64,000 nucleotides of DNA from Sugiyamaella lignohabitans (taxonomy: Eukaryota > Ascomycota > Dipodascomycetes > Dipodascales > Trichomonascaceae), in contig NC_031672.1 in the NCBI RefSeq assembly GCF_001640025.1, positions 5,766,001-5,830,000 of the forward strand, written 5' to 3'. Both the position numbers and the translations under genes were made by a program. The stretch's first letter is position 1. Every line of letters begins with the position of its first letter. Below, in pieces: positions 18,466 through 28,680 of the stretch. The notes beneath the pieces are model-generated. The model was given only the letters and a program-made list of their open reading frames with translations. It did not search any database and was not told where the DNA came from.

Positions 18466-20877
18466 TTAAATTTTGGTGGTGGTAGTGGTGGCGGGGTCAT
18501 TAACATTCGGGATGGAGGGGGCCTGTTTTGTGCGGGGATGGCGTGTTCGCTTTGAGGGTGGAGCCGGTGCGTGGAGTTCGAGGTCCTCTTGTCGTTTTCG
18601 TTTGTTTTCTTCTTCGACTGCTTGGAGCAGGGATGTGAATGCGATGTTCTCAGCATCGGTTTCGGAATTAGAGTTGCTAGCAGCAGCTGCTGCCACGGCA
18701 GCCACAGCAGCAGCAGTCGCGGCGGCAGCAGGGTCAACGGTGTTGCTGCTATCGCCAGAAGTCGAGTCATGGCCATGGTGATACTGGTGTTCATGATTAT
18801 GGTCATGATCGTTCGGATGACCGTGCTCTGATTTTATTGACGCCATTTGTTCATTGTGGTCGTGTTCCTCGTCAACTTCACCGGCTCCTTGTAAAGAGGG
18901 GTCTACATCTTTAGCGTCGACAGGAACTGGGTCGGAAAGATGGCCATGTACAGACCCCGACCTATTGTCTGTCGAAGTGGCAGCAGCAGCGGCAGCGGCA
19001 GCAGCAGCTACAGCAGCAACTGCTGCAGGGTCAACACCAGCCAGTTCGTCTGCACTATAGTAATCGTCGTCCCCGTCGTCATTTCCAGCTGTTCTTCGAA
19101 CATGCTTGGTAGCAGCTGCCTTTGCCAGGGCATTGGCCAGTGGTATTGAATAGGGATCTAATGGTGGTTCAAGCAACACCACGTCTTTGACATTATTAAG
19201 TGCTTCGTCTAGGTATTTCGGTTCTGAAGGATACCCGTGTTTCTCTAAAAATCGCCGCACTGATTCTGGTCCGTGGACGGTGATAGCAGTAGTCGGTAGA
19301 GTATCGACAGACGGTAGCATGTTCCAGTTATTATCAACCATGATTTTCATGTTTTCTTTGAAGAATGTGTTCTTGTTGACCATATATGTAAGGTTGAGCT
19401 TGAACTCTTCAAAACTGCGTTCTCCTTCTGCGTCTAGAGTCACATCTCGTTGGTTTCGAAACTCCTCGGCATATCGTGCCGTGTATAATGGAATGTCTCG
19501 TAGCATGATACGTGGTACAGTTACACCGTATGTTGGTTGGAACTCGTTAGCAGGCACTTCATAATATGTAAAGGAATGGAACCGTTCTCCAGTGGTCAAA
19601 TAATGGTATGCATAACAGGCATTTCTGAAACCCGTCACTCTATTACCAGTCCAGTGAAGGTCATTCCACAGAAGAGGCAGCTCGTCATTCATCCGATCTG
19701 TATACAGTTCATGTACTTTTCTAGCATCATTGTCGCTCTGAATAGCCGGGTTGAGCTGAACTGCTATGTAGAATGGCACAGTGGCCCGCAGAAACTCGAT
19801 ATTCTCAAGATTCTGTTTTCTCATACAGAGAAACCTCCATCGTGACCGGATATCACTTAGAGCTGACTCAGGTGATCGTTTGGCGTATTCTTGTACAGTT
19901 TTGGCCACTTGTATAGCTCTTCGGCGTACTTCACGCTGTAGATCGAGACAATGTGCTCCTGGCGTGTATAAAGTAGACTTTTTAGCTCTTCGTCTTGTAA
20001 TTGAATCAGCTTTTCGTTTTTCCTCGGCCGTCATAAGCCGTCTTTCACCTCTTACATCATAATGAGGTCCTAGACCCAGCTGGTCAGCATGAACTGCGTC
20101 ATAATGCAATTGTGCTTGTTTAGAACCATTGAAATTCTGGCCACAATTTCGTACTGGACAGTATACACATCGAGTAGGAATCTTGACTCGTAGATTATTA
20201 TGCCTGTCATAAGTTAAGCACAACTTCAGCACTCCCTGTTCGCTGAAGTCATCATCTGTCTTATTATCATGAGCATACTCTGCACGTGAATATGACCGGC
20301 GATTGATAAGAATCTTGTTATTAGCCAGTGGTTTTGAAGGAACTGGCGACCCATTACGCTCACTATTGCGATTCTGATGATCTCCTCCAAGAAGATGACT
20401 ATGGGAATGTGAATGAAGATGGCCATGTTGATGACTGTGGCCATGAGAATGGACTTGACCAGGGACTACAACTGCTCCTGGATATCCTACAGCTGCCGCG
20501 GCAGCAGCAGCTGCTGCCATTGCAACCGCAGCCGCTGAATCGGTATCTTCACCAGGCATCAATCCAGCAGCAGCAACCGCAGCAGCTGCTTCGGCCGCTG
20601 CTGCTGCCGAATCCATTTCTGCCAATTCAGTAGCGATATTCTCGTTCCCAGTGCCACGAGAGACGACATGACCAGTCCCAGAACTGGGCATAGTTGAATC
20701 ACTATTTCCAGCACGAGCTAGCTCGGGCATGATATTCTCGTCGGACACCTGTCCTGGTTCATCTACCGTTCTATGGCCAATTTCTCCACTATCGAGAGTC
20801 CCATTTCGTCTGTTTGATCCTCTAGCAAGACCCGAATGGCCCATACCGCCAGCTGCTTGTTTAGATCTCGAGCTCAT
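18466..20877 (-). CDS. Large Ala/His-rich C2H2 zinc-finger protein, function unknown
   Basis: I do not recognise a named family. The first ATG is at 20877 (MSSRSKQAAGG), giving 803 aa; the in-frame TTG at 20940 is not a credible start. The N-terminal third is low complexity: three poly-Ala tracts and a His-rich run (HGHSHQHGHLHSHSHSH). Next comes a single C2H2-type finger of form C-x4-C-x12-H-x4-H (CPVRNCGQNFN to HYDAVH), preceded by one more CxxC-like cysteine. A conserved-looking globular block follows (about residues 300-560: RRRAIQVAKTVQEYAKRSPE, WRFLCMRKQNLENIEFLRAT, FEEFKLNLTYMVNKNTFF). The C-terminal third repeats the poly-Ala and His patterns and ends in a basic Lys/Arg stretch. A DNA-binding regulator is plausible but unproven. 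Confidence 0.82.
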   Translation of the reverse strand: MSSRSKQAAGGMGHSGLARGSNRRNGTLDSGEIGHRTVDEPGQVSDENIMPELARAGNSDSTMPSSGTGHVVSRGTGNENIATELAEMDSAAAAAEAAAAVAAAGLMPGEDTDSAAAVAMAAAAAAAAAVGYPGAVVVPGQVHSHGHSHQHGHLHSHSHSHLLGGDHQNRNSERNGSPVPSKPLANNKILINRRSYSRAEYAHDNKTDDDFSEQGVLKLCLTYDRHNNLRVKIPTRCVYCPVRNCGQNFNGSKQAQLHYDAVHADQLGLGPHYDVRGERRLMTAEEKRKADSITRRRAKKSTLYTPGAHCLDLQREVRRRAIQVAKTVQEYAKRSPESALSDIRSRWRFLCMRKQNLENIEFLRATVPFYIAVQLNPAIQSDNDARKVHELYTDRMNDELPLLWNDLHWTGNRVTGFRNACYAYHYLTTGERFHSFTYYEVPANEFQPTYGVTVPRIMLRDIPLYTARYAEEFRNQRDVTLDAEGERSFEEFKLNLTYMVNKNTFFKENMKIMVDNNWNMLPSVDTLPTTAITVHGPESVRRFLEKHGYPSEPKYLDEALNNVKDVVLLEPPLDPYSIPLANALAKAAATKHVRRTAGNDDGDDDYYSADELAGVDPAAVAAVAAAAAAAAAATSTDNRSGSVHGHLSDPVPVDAKDVDPSLQGAGEVDEEHDHNEQMASIKSEHGHPNDHDHNHEHQYHHGHDSTSGDSSNTVDPAAAATAAAVAAVAAAAASNSNSETDAENIAFTSLLQAVEEENKRKRQEDLELHAPAPPSKRTRHPRTKQAPSIPNVNDPATTTTTKI

Positions 20878-21538
20878 CCTGCCTTTTGGTCGCGGCCTCT
20901 TCCACCAATTCCGTCTCAGAAAACCAAACAAGCACGCCAAACAAACTTCAAGCCCGCGTTCTAAACAGTACTCTCAGCTACGCCTCTGACTAAATATATA
21001 TATCGTATAATTCGCTTCTGATTCCGCGAATCCACACCTATCTCACTCTCCGCCAGAATATATATTAGGGCCTTCATCGACAACAGCAAGTTATGTAATA
21101 ACAATCATTTGTTGGAATGGACTGCGCCGCACCAGTAACCGCCCGATTTTGTTTCTCCGGGACGTGGGTTCTGCTTCCGGGGGCTGGGGCTCCGCCCCAG
21201 ACCCCGTGGCTCGCTTCGCTCGTTGCTAGGACCGTGTAGAACGGGTTTTGTTAGGTGTTATGATATTTTTGGGGGCTAAAAATTGACTACATTTTGTATT
21301 TTTCAGCGAAAACGAGAGCAAAAAAGCACATGCCCCTGTACTGCACTATATCCGAGACTATCGCATTAACGGGAGCCGATCAGGATTCAGGGGGTGTTAG
21401 CCCGACTCGAGCGAAGCGAGAGGAGCAGTGGGATCTGGGGCAAAGCCCCAGTCGCCGGAGGCAGACCTCCCCCGTCGTTGTAAGGGCTGAAGTGTTATTA
21501 GATCTACAAAGGAGTGTGTATGTGTGGGATGCGAGAGA
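20878..21538. other. Intergenic region upstream of the C2H2 gene
   Basis: No gene. Short TATATA tract at about 20994-21003, then the GC element pair 21173-21462. Confidence 0.55.
21173..21462. repeat. GC palindromic element, paired arms (C-like + B), long form
   Basis: Forward arm with a decayed start (GCTTCCGGGGGCTGGGG) and shortened C-like hairpin (GGCTCGCTTCGCTCG). Reverse arm 21405-21462 with the B hairpin and CTGGGGCAAAGCCCCAG. The interior is about 180 nt. Confidence 0.85.
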
Positions 21539-22474
21539 TTAGTGGGCTCTTTGGAAGAGACCGGCTAGCGGTCGGCGGTGCTCTTTCGGAGGGATGTAGG
21601 TTACGGCTTCCTGGTCAGCAAACCGGACTCGGACTTGAGCTATATCGTCGAAAAGTGCGTGAGAGTAGCGTCTGCTGGGTCTGGAGAGTGTATGCAGATG
21701 TGTCTGGGATTGTCGGCGTGGTGGATGCGGGTAGAGCAGCGACTGTGGTGGACGGTTCTCTGGAGACGGTTTCGGTTTGCGGGTGCTGTTGGCAGCTCGT
21801 AGGTATGAAGGGTTCTTGGTGAGCGTTCGAGTGCTTTTGGGAAATTCTTGTGTATATTTGACGATAGTGTCAAGCCAGACCTGGCGAGACTGTCGGTCTG
21901 CAAACAGCATAATGACACCTTCAACATCACGAGGCGGCAACTTCAAGAGAGAAAGTTCTCCTGTAACATGTGGAAGCAGTTTCTGTAAATATTCATAGGG
22001 CTTTTTAGGAGCGACAGGAACTGTTTCTGAGGTCTTCGTGGTACTCTTTTTGCTGGATTTGGAGGACCGTTTGTTGTGACGGCCCTTACCGAGTAGCGGC
22101 GAGAAAAAACTATGATGTCTGGTGAGTAAAGAGTTAGAAGAGTATTTAGTCACCGCTTCAGATTGTGAGGGAGTCTTCTTTCTTGCCACAATTACGGCGT
22201 ACCGGCAATTCGATGCATATTTCCTACACAGTGACCGTGGAAGACGGTGGGTCATGATTGTCCAGTTGTCTGTATAAATATAGTTGCCTCTTCTAATGCA
22301 ATTGTCAAAGGCGAGAGTGTTACGGCCATATTTAATACCGTTCTCGTCCAATTCAACTATACTCTTTAAAAAAGACTCTTTGCAATTTGAAATTGGACAA
22401 GGTTTTTCGGTGACTCGTGATACCATATCCATCTGCACCATTTCAAAAGTACAAGTGACAAGTTGGCTTTTCAT
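21539..22474 (-). CDS. Protein of unknown function with a possible PH-like domain
   Basis: 311 aa from the ATG at 22474. No family is recognised with confidence. Residues about 25-90 (ESFLKSIVELDENGIKYGRN, NYIYTDNWTIMTHRLP) look like a beta-rich domain, and a segment at about 160-200 (ELSLLKLPPRDVEGVIMLFA then SRQVWLDTIVKY) resembles the last strand and C-terminal helix of a split PH domain, with a Lys/Ser-rich insert (GRHNKRSSKSSKKS) between. The C-terminal 110 residues are Pro/Arg/Ser-rich and probably disordered. A split-PH membrane or cortex adaptor is one possibility; this is weak inference. No signal peptide or membrane helix. Confidence 0.65.
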   Translation of the reverse strand: MKSQLVTCTFEMVQMDMVSRVTEKPCPISNCKESFLKSIVELDENGIKYGRNTLAFDNCIRRGNYIYTDNWTIMTHRLPRSLCRKYASNCRYAVIVARKKTPSQSEAVTKYSSNSLLTRHHSFFSPLLGKGRHNKRSSKSSKKSTTKTSETVPVAPKKPYEYLQKLLPHVTGELSLLKLPPRDVEGVIMLFADRQSRQVWLDTIVKYTQEFPKSTRTLTKNPSYLRAANSTRKPKPSPENRPPQSLLYPHPPRRQSQTHLHTLSRPSRRYSHALFDDIAQVRVRFADQEAVTYIPPKEHRRPLAGLFQRAH

Positions 22475-22718
22475 TTTAATTTTTTTTGATAATATAATGT
22501 AATTCTGAAGGGTGTAATTTCGGAGAGTTGATTTTGGTCAATGGGATATCAGCCAATGATCTTTTGGGGTATTTTGAAGCCCTAGACTTGTATATAAGTC
22601 ATGTGAAGAACCAGGCCATTGCCGATTTAATAAAAGGATGATAGGAGATAGTTAGTAATAAATGCACTATTGTAATTGGGATTCATAGTCTAATTGTGGC
22701 AGTACCAAATGATAAACA

Positions 22719-22973
22719 ATGAGCCCGACCACACGGATTATTTTAAAGCTCGAGCCTAATTCTTCAGCCTTTCTGGCCGGTGATTTCCCAATGATTGAGA
22801 ATAGAGTTGGCCAGTCTACAAAAATAACAGATTTGCCCGTATTGAAGCCAAAAACAAGCTTTGAATATTGGTATATGCATGAAAAGTCGTTAATTGAGTA
22901 TATTGAACCTTATTGTCTAACAAAACAAAACATGTCAGGTAATAAGACGAAACAAATGAAATACAAGCAGTGA
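22719..22973 (+). CDS. Small ORF, doubtful gene or remnant (84 aa)
   Basis: Starts at an ATG and encodes a fairly protein-like stretch (KITDLPVLKPKTSFEYWYMH, then EKSLIEYIEPYCLTKQN). The last residues look random. An open frame without its own ATG follows about 70 nt downstream (NSAWMNTFNECLVYNEV), which might be a second exon, but no clear donor/branch/acceptor set joins them. Could be a small spliced gene, a decayed gene or chance. Confidence 0.2.
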   Translation: MSPTTRIILKLEPNSSAFLAGDFPMIENRVGQSTKITDLPVLKPKTSFEYWYMHEKSLIEYIEPYCLTKQNMSGNKTKQMKYKQ

Positions 22974-24407
22974 TATTAGCCAATAATGAAAAACTTTTAC
23001 GAAAAATATTATGAAATGAGCGGGCAGTGAATTCAGCATGGATGAATACGTTTAATGAATGTTTAGTATACAACGAAGTCAATGGGGTCAACGAGGTTAA
23101 TGGGGACATGGGAAATTAATTAATGATGATTTCTGAATTTACTGGACCAAAATTGGAACAAGTTTTTCGGCCCTGGAGCCTACACTTCTGTACATGAAAA
23201 TGAAATGATACTATTGAATTTCAATTAATAATCCTGTTTGCGCGGTTTGCGAATAAAACGAATGACACACGCAACAGAAAGAGTAGCTACAATGAAAACA
23301 ATTATTTCAAAAAGCATTGTTTCCAGTTTCCAATGACTCGACAAGTGGCTGGTAGAGGGTATTAGGAATTGCTTCTTTAATATACATGTATGTTGTTGGA
23401 GAGCGGAGTATATATGACATGCGACAGCAGCTATATCATGAAGTGGTATTTAGAATTAATCAAGTAAGGGCTTGAATAATTCCAATAAATCAAAAGATAA
23501 CAACGACATGATTAATTAATGCTCTTGGATATAGATTGTGCGAAATGCCAGATAAATCTATGGTATAAAAACACATGCAGGATCAATCATAATGTTCGGA
23601 TATCGTAAGATACAAGATAAATGTCAGATCTGAAAATGCACTCGCACTCGGGTCACTGAATTGGTTGAGGCTATGAGGTTACTAAAACAAATAATAAGTC
23701 TGTGTACAATTGGCGGGCTAAAAAGCATCAGTGCTTGAAAGAAAACGATCCAATAATTATGTCATGTTAAAGAGCGTTCATCCACGACAGTAAACAAAAT
23801 CTGAATAGAATCTGGCTCCTTCTTCAGTCAAATACTCGTCATAAAAAGAAAACTCGGTGGTATAAAAGTGTTACATCGGGTTACTAAGAAAGAAACTAAA
23901 TTGCATGTGTTCAGCGAGTGAATAGGAACCAAAGGCAGAAAGAAAAAAATCGAAAAAAAATAAAAATAAAACCCCTCGAGTGGTATAAATAGTTTCTTGC
24001 GTTGCACTTTCAAAATACTTAGACAATTACAATTATAAAAATATTTAAACAGAGTAAAAATAAATAAAAACATTAACAATTTGAACGAGGTTACATTTCA
24101 CACCACACACTACACAATAGCCCTGACTAGCACGGTATGGGCCGACCGACCTGCACCAGACCCCACCACGGGCGGTTTCTCCGGTGAACAATGTGTACTA
24201 GTCTACAAACATGTGCTACCCGATGAAAACGAAAGGGTCTGTCTCTACCCCGCAACATCTCACTCACTCGACATACCCAAACGACAACTGTACCCGGGGC
24301 AGTCAATCACACCACACGGCGCAGACCACGGTCGGAATGAGCCCATCGAGACCCCCCGCAAGCGGCAATCTCGCGGAGCCATGGGTTTACTGGGGGGAGA
24401 GGGGTGT

Positions 24408-24542
24408 GCCTCCGGCGGCTGGGGCTGCGCCCCAGACCTCCCGGCTCCTCTCGCTTCGCTCGAGTCGTTGCGAGGGAGTGTCCAGAGACTCCTGCGAAGC
24501 AGGAGCCACGGGGTCTGGGGCAGAGCCCCAGCCGCCGGAGGC
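24408..24542. repeat. GC palindromic element, complete (B + A), 135 bp
   Basis: Forward arm with central stem GGGGCTGCGCCCC and B hairpin (CTCCTCTCGCTTCGCTCGAG), reverse arm with A hairpin. Standard length. Confidence 0.94.
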
Positions 24543-24886
24543 AGAATCGTCCCCTCGAAGGCCTGGTTTGGGGCTGGAGTCAGCCCGTGTCCAGCGAGAT
24601 GACCCCGCTGGCGGGGATGGGTTACCGCTGCCCATTCGAGTCAGCTGGCGCATAAACGGGTGCGTCAAGCATGCAAATGCACCTGGCTCGACGATGACTT
24701 TCGCGTCTTGGGCAGGAGACCTGCCGCTGCGACAATCCGGCGAACCAGCGGGTCACAGGCCGCCAGCAGCCCCACCACCAGACCACAATCCAGCCTGCTT
24801 TCCAAGCCATAACCAGCCCGAAAACCCCAAAAAAAAGCGAATCAGCCATTGACCAACAGCAGTTGGCCGCCCCCAAAAGCCCAGCC

Positions 24887-24939
24887 GCTCGCGAAGCGAG
24901 CACAACGGGGTCTGGGGCAGCGCCCCAGCCGCCGGAGGC
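24887..24939 (-). repeat. GC palindromic element, solo arm (C)
   Basis: Reverse arm only: C hairpin GCTCGCGAAGCGAGC, then GGGGTCTGGGGCAGCGCCCC and the GCCGCCGGAGGC end. Confidence 0.88.
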
Positions 24940-25954
24940 AGACCCCACCCCCGCCAGCGGAGCTCCACCGGGCCCTGCCGTTTAACCAGGCAGGTGGGGA
25001 AGCGGTTAGGGGGGAGTATGCAGAGGCCGGTGTCAAGGGTGCGTCTGGCAGCGGGCTGTTTCAGAAACGCGAGCAATTCAAGCCCAGCTACCCCAGCCGG
25101 GCAGGTCTCACCAGGAAGAGTTGGCTGGCTGACAGGGGCCATACTTCACTGGCCACACATGCATCGACAACCGGCCCCAGCAGCAGGGGCGTGACAGCAA
25201 GAAATCAAGCGGCCGAACCCCGCTAGCGGAGGAAAGCTGATGTAACACGGGATCGAAAGCACGGAAGACAAGCTTGATACTAGCGCTGTACTTGGCACGG
25301 CATCAAATTCCAATTTCCGGGCGTCGGTCACAGATTGGGAGTCGGGCTGAGACCATTGATTTAAACTTTGAGGTTGGTTGTGGTTGTTGTTCATTCTGCC
25401 ATTGGGTCATTCATTCAATCAATTGTTCAGCCAACAGATCCTTTAAATTTTCTGGTCGCGGCATACGCACCTGCCTGTTTGCCTGCTTGCCTGTCGGCCT
25501 GTCTGCCGCTCGCTATATTATATTTTCTGCCTGGAGGACCCCACCTCGAGTTGCTTTTCGCAAACTACATACACAGGTTTTTATGTATATCGCACATCCC
25601 AATATACATTACAGGCCTGCACGTGAAATCTCAGGCAAAACCAGATCGCTTTCGACCACCCCGCTTGAAAATTGTTGTTCCAGATTTTATTGCAGGCTGC
25701 CACCTCCGGCGGGTGATTTTGTACTGTACTATTACAATAATTCTATAATTTTGTTTTTTTGAAGTTTTGCCCTGATTTTTTAACTAAAAACGAACTCAAG
25801 TGAGTAAAGAACGACATCATTGGCAGCGGGGAAACGTTGCATCTGATACGCTACGCTTTAAGCTCGGAATTCTTTTTTTTTTTTCCCTTTCTTGTTTATT
25901 TTTATTTTTATTTTTATTTATTTTCTACTGCTGATATTTGAGAATAACAGAAAT

Positions 25955-25980
25955 TATATATATATATATATATATATATA
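25955..25980. repeat. (TA)13 microsatellite
   Basis: Thirteen TA units in AT-rich DNA, downstream of a poly-T and TTTATTTT-rich tract. Confidence 0.9.
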
Positions 25981-26534
25981 AGTGCGACCTGTGTTACAGA
26001 TAAAATAAGCTGGTGGGGTAAAAAACAGGACTGTCAACTTTCTGCCGCTCCACGTTTTGGCTTGTAAAAGGTGCTTCAGTCTGTGCATTAACTCTCATCA
26101 CTCAGTGATCAGACTGCAGAACTTACACAACCAACTGGTGTGGACCATTGGACTCCACTCTCCCGGCCGCCCGCACACACAACCCAATCAACTACAACCT
26201 ACTCTCGATTAAATTCGACTGTTTAGCTCAACAATTGTTTTTTTCTTACTATATTTTTAGTGCTTGTGTTTTTTCGACTCGGTTATATATTCTAGCCAGA
26301 TCAATTGGCCCAACCGTTCCTTCGACGACAACTGGTGCTCGATTGTGTTTCTGTTAGAACAACCTTACTAGTTCGGTTGACCGATCTGCTAAGCACATTC
26401 AGCTAAAACTGGTCAGCTAGAATCAGTTCATCTGTCGTAGCCATTCGTGAGGCAAACTTCGACCGAATCTATCCGACTTGTTTGCGAGTCTAACAGTATT
26501 AATATATCAACCAAATTCTAAGAAGAATCTTCTT

Positions 26535-27384
26535 GTAAGTGTGCAAAAGAACCGACTTGGTAGATTTGAATAGCACGACTGGCCAGCAGACTGGCCAGTA
26601 GATCCAAACTCGTCACAAGTGAACTCAGTGATTCAGAAGCTACCTTAGTGACCTCAGCAAGTTATGCCAGAAGTGACCTCTAGGGATCACAGTGACACCA
26701 GAGACTACTTGTAGTGACTTCAAGCTACGCCAAGAGTTGTTCAGAAATGACCTCAAGTGATCTCAGAAGGTACTCAGAGACCTCAAGTGACTTATCAAGT
26801 GACCACATCAGGGTCCTATGAGGATCCCTAATGACTCAGAAACTGCTGTGGTGACTTCAAGGTACCCCAGAAGTTGTTCCAGAATCGACTTCAAGTGACC
26901 TCAAGTGACCCTCAGAGACCTCAAGTGACCTCAAATGATCTCAGAAGTATCCTTAGAAACTCAGGAAGTAAATTCGAGACCTGATGTGATCTAAGAACTC
27001 TCAAGAAGTAGCTTCTAGGGATCCCAGTGACTCAGAAGCTGCCTGTGGTGACATAAAACCGCCCCAAAAATTGCCTCGAAGGTTGCCTCAAGTGACCTCA
27101 GAGACCTGAAGAACACTGAAGTAGCCTGAAGGGGTCTGGATTAAGATCAAGTGACCCTAGAAGCTACCTCATGTGAGCTACAGTGACCGGAGATCACCTC
27201 GAGCGAGCTTAAGGAACCCGAGCTGAATGTGACTGAGGAAGTCTGAATGAGTCTGAGGGAGTCTGAGGGAATCTAAAAGGATCTCTGCACTAAGATCTAG
27301 TAACTTGACATAGTCTTCTAAGGTTCTGTCGCTGACCACTGCTAACGACGAGTGCTAAGTAGACATCTCACTAACAGAATATAG
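26535..27384 (+). other. Candidate 5'UTR intron of URE2 (about 850 nt)
   Basis: GTAAGT donor at 26535-26540 and ACTAAC branch site at 27370-27375 with a TAG acceptor ending at 27384, ten nt before the URE2 ATG. Signals and spacing match the coding introns here. If real, the whole repeat array at 26640-27280 lies inside the intron. Confidence 0.55.
26640..27280 (+). repeat. Degenerate AAGTGACCTCA repeat array
   Basis: Many copies of AAGTGACCTCA and variants (AGTGACCTC occurs exactly at least five times), with a higher-order unit: GGATC-CAGTGACTCAGAAGC-type block, then GTGGTGAC, then the GTGACCTCA run. Three units begin near 26684, 26821 and 27018. Two exact TGACTCA words (26832-26838, 27028-27034) lie at equivalent positions in two units. 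Confidence 0.75.
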
Positions 27385-27394
27385 GACATAAATT

Positions 27395-28366
27395 ATGGAC
27401 CAGAGACGGCCGGTGTCAAACCTGTCGACCGCTCTGGCATCGATTAATCTCCATGACCAGAACGGTGGTGGAAATGGAAATGGAAGTCAGGGTGGTCAGT
27501 TTTCAAACGATGGCCAGGGTCCTCATAGAGACGGATTCAATGTACGACCTGACGGAGGACTTGGTCGCAATAGCGGACAGATGAACGATCTGACTCCACA
27601 AACCATAGATAGAATAGCAGAATACCGCAAACATCCTCCAGCGGAGGGTATCAGTTTATTCTCGCACCGGTCAGCACCTAACGGATTCAAAGTAGCAGTA
27701 GTGCTCGCTGAGCTAGGAATCAAATTTAAAACGTTCTATTTGGACCTCAAGAAAAATGAGCAACGGTCTCCATACTACGTGTCCATCAACCCCAATGCAA
27801 GAATTCCTGCTATTATTGACCATGACAATGGCGACCACTCTGTATGGGAGTCAGGTGCTATTCTGATTTACTTGTGTCAGAAGGTAGGTCCAGACTGTTC
27901 TCTGTGGTCTGAGGACTACTCGGAGCAGTCGATGATCACGTCATGGCTGTTTTTCCAAGCGTCAGGCCATGCACCCATGGTTGGCCAGGCCCTTCATTTC
28001 CGATACTTTCACCCCGAAAACATCACCAGTGCCATCGAAAGATACACAAGTGAAGTGAGACGTATTTACAGTGTTGTAGAAATGCGTCTGGCTGAGAAGC
28101 GTGAGCAACTGATCATGGAAATGGACGACGACAGTTTCGCGCTTGGAACGTCTGCCCTCAGCGAATCAAAATACTTCGACGAGCCTGTCTGGCTGGTCGG
28201 AAACAGAATCACCATTGCCGACCTGTCGTTCGTGACATGGAACCACGTCGTCGACCGAATCGGTATCAACCTGCGCTCGGAGTTCCCCGAGGTCTATAAA
28301 TGGACCAAAGCCATGATGGAACGGCCTGCAGTAATCCGCGCATTATCGGGCCTAGAAAGCAATTAA
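27395..28366 (+). CDS. URE2: Ure2-like glutathione S-transferase-fold nitrogen regulator
   Basis: In yeast Ure2 holds GATA factors (Gln3) in the cytoplasm under good nitrogen supply and has glutathione peroxidase activity. The protein here has a short N-terminal tail whose first motif (VSNLSTALASINL) matches the conserved VSNLSNALRQVNI start of S. cerevisiae Ure2. A Gly/Asn/Gln-rich segment (about 22-45) follows, shorter and Gly-richer than the yeast prion domain. Residues about 85-170 are the thioredoxin-like GST-N domain (GISLFSHRSAPNGFKVAVVL, ARIPAIIDH) and about 180-320 the helical GST-C domain (VWLVGNRITIADLSFVTWNH). 323 aa against 354 in S. cerevisiae. ATG at 27395; a 5'UTR intron is likely. 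The tail carries the conserved motif, so URE2 is preferred over a generic GST. Confidence 0.92.
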   Translation: MDQRRPVSNLSTALASINLHDQNGGGNGNGSQGGQFSNDGQGPHRDGFNVRPDGGLGRNSGQMNDLTPQTIDRIAEYRKHPPAEGISLFSHRSAPNGFKVAVVLAELGIKFKTFYLDLKKNEQRSPYYVSINPNARIPAIIDHDNGDHSVWESGAILIYLCQKVGPDCSLWSEDYSEQSMITSWLFFQASGHAPMVGQALHFRYFHPENITSAIERYTSEVRRIYSVVEMRLAEKREQLIMEMDDDSFALGTSALSESKYFDEPVWLVGNRITIADLSFVTWNHVVDRIGINLRSEFPEVYKWTKAMMERPAVIRALSGLESN

Positions 28367-28680
28367 AACCCACCCACCAAAACCAATAGCTATTACGATG
28401 AAACGACACCACGAAGACACAGCTGTCTTCCCACCTTTCTGCTACGAAACGAATCATGTAAATACCATGCCTATGTCAAAAGCAAATCCTTCTTCCCACT
28501 CTGCCTCCGGCGGCTGGGGCTCCGCCCCAGACCCCGTGGTGCTCGCTTCGCGAGCCCTTAGACGTTGTGGACACCGCCCGACGTCCGACTCGAGCGTAGC
28601 GAGAGGAGCAGCGGGGTCTGAGGCGGAGCCCCAGCCGCCGGAGGCCGGTCGGCAACCCCCCCCAGTGGGTCAGAATGACG
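28367..28680. other. Convergent intergenic region (URE2 / next gene 3' ends)
   Basis: No gene. A GC element occupies 28503-28645, nearly half of the gap. Confidence 0.7.
28503..28645. repeat. GC palindromic element, complete (C + B), 143 bp
   Basis: Forward arm with C hairpin (TGCTCGCTTCGCGAGC), short interior, reverse arm with B hairpin (CTCGAGCGTAGCGAGAGGAG). Lies between two convergent genes. Confidence 0.93.

Larger units (their letters stand above)
22475..27394. other. 4.9-kb gene-poor region upstream of URE2
   Basis: 22.5-24.1 kb is AT-rich with one small ORF (22719-22973) and nothing else supported. 24.4-25.2 kb is GC-rich with a complete GC element and a solo arm. 25.7-26.0 kb is AT-rich with a (TA)13 run. 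26.53-27.38 kb is a probable 5'UTR intron of URE2 filled with degenerate repeats. The 213-aa ORF at 24.2-24.8 kb runs through the GC element and is not protein-like. Confidence 0.5.

Noticed and set aside
24211..24852. 213-aa ORF upstream of URE2
   Set aside because: Its middle is the translated GC element (SGAEPQPPEA); flanks are Pro/Arg/Ser-biased without conserved features.
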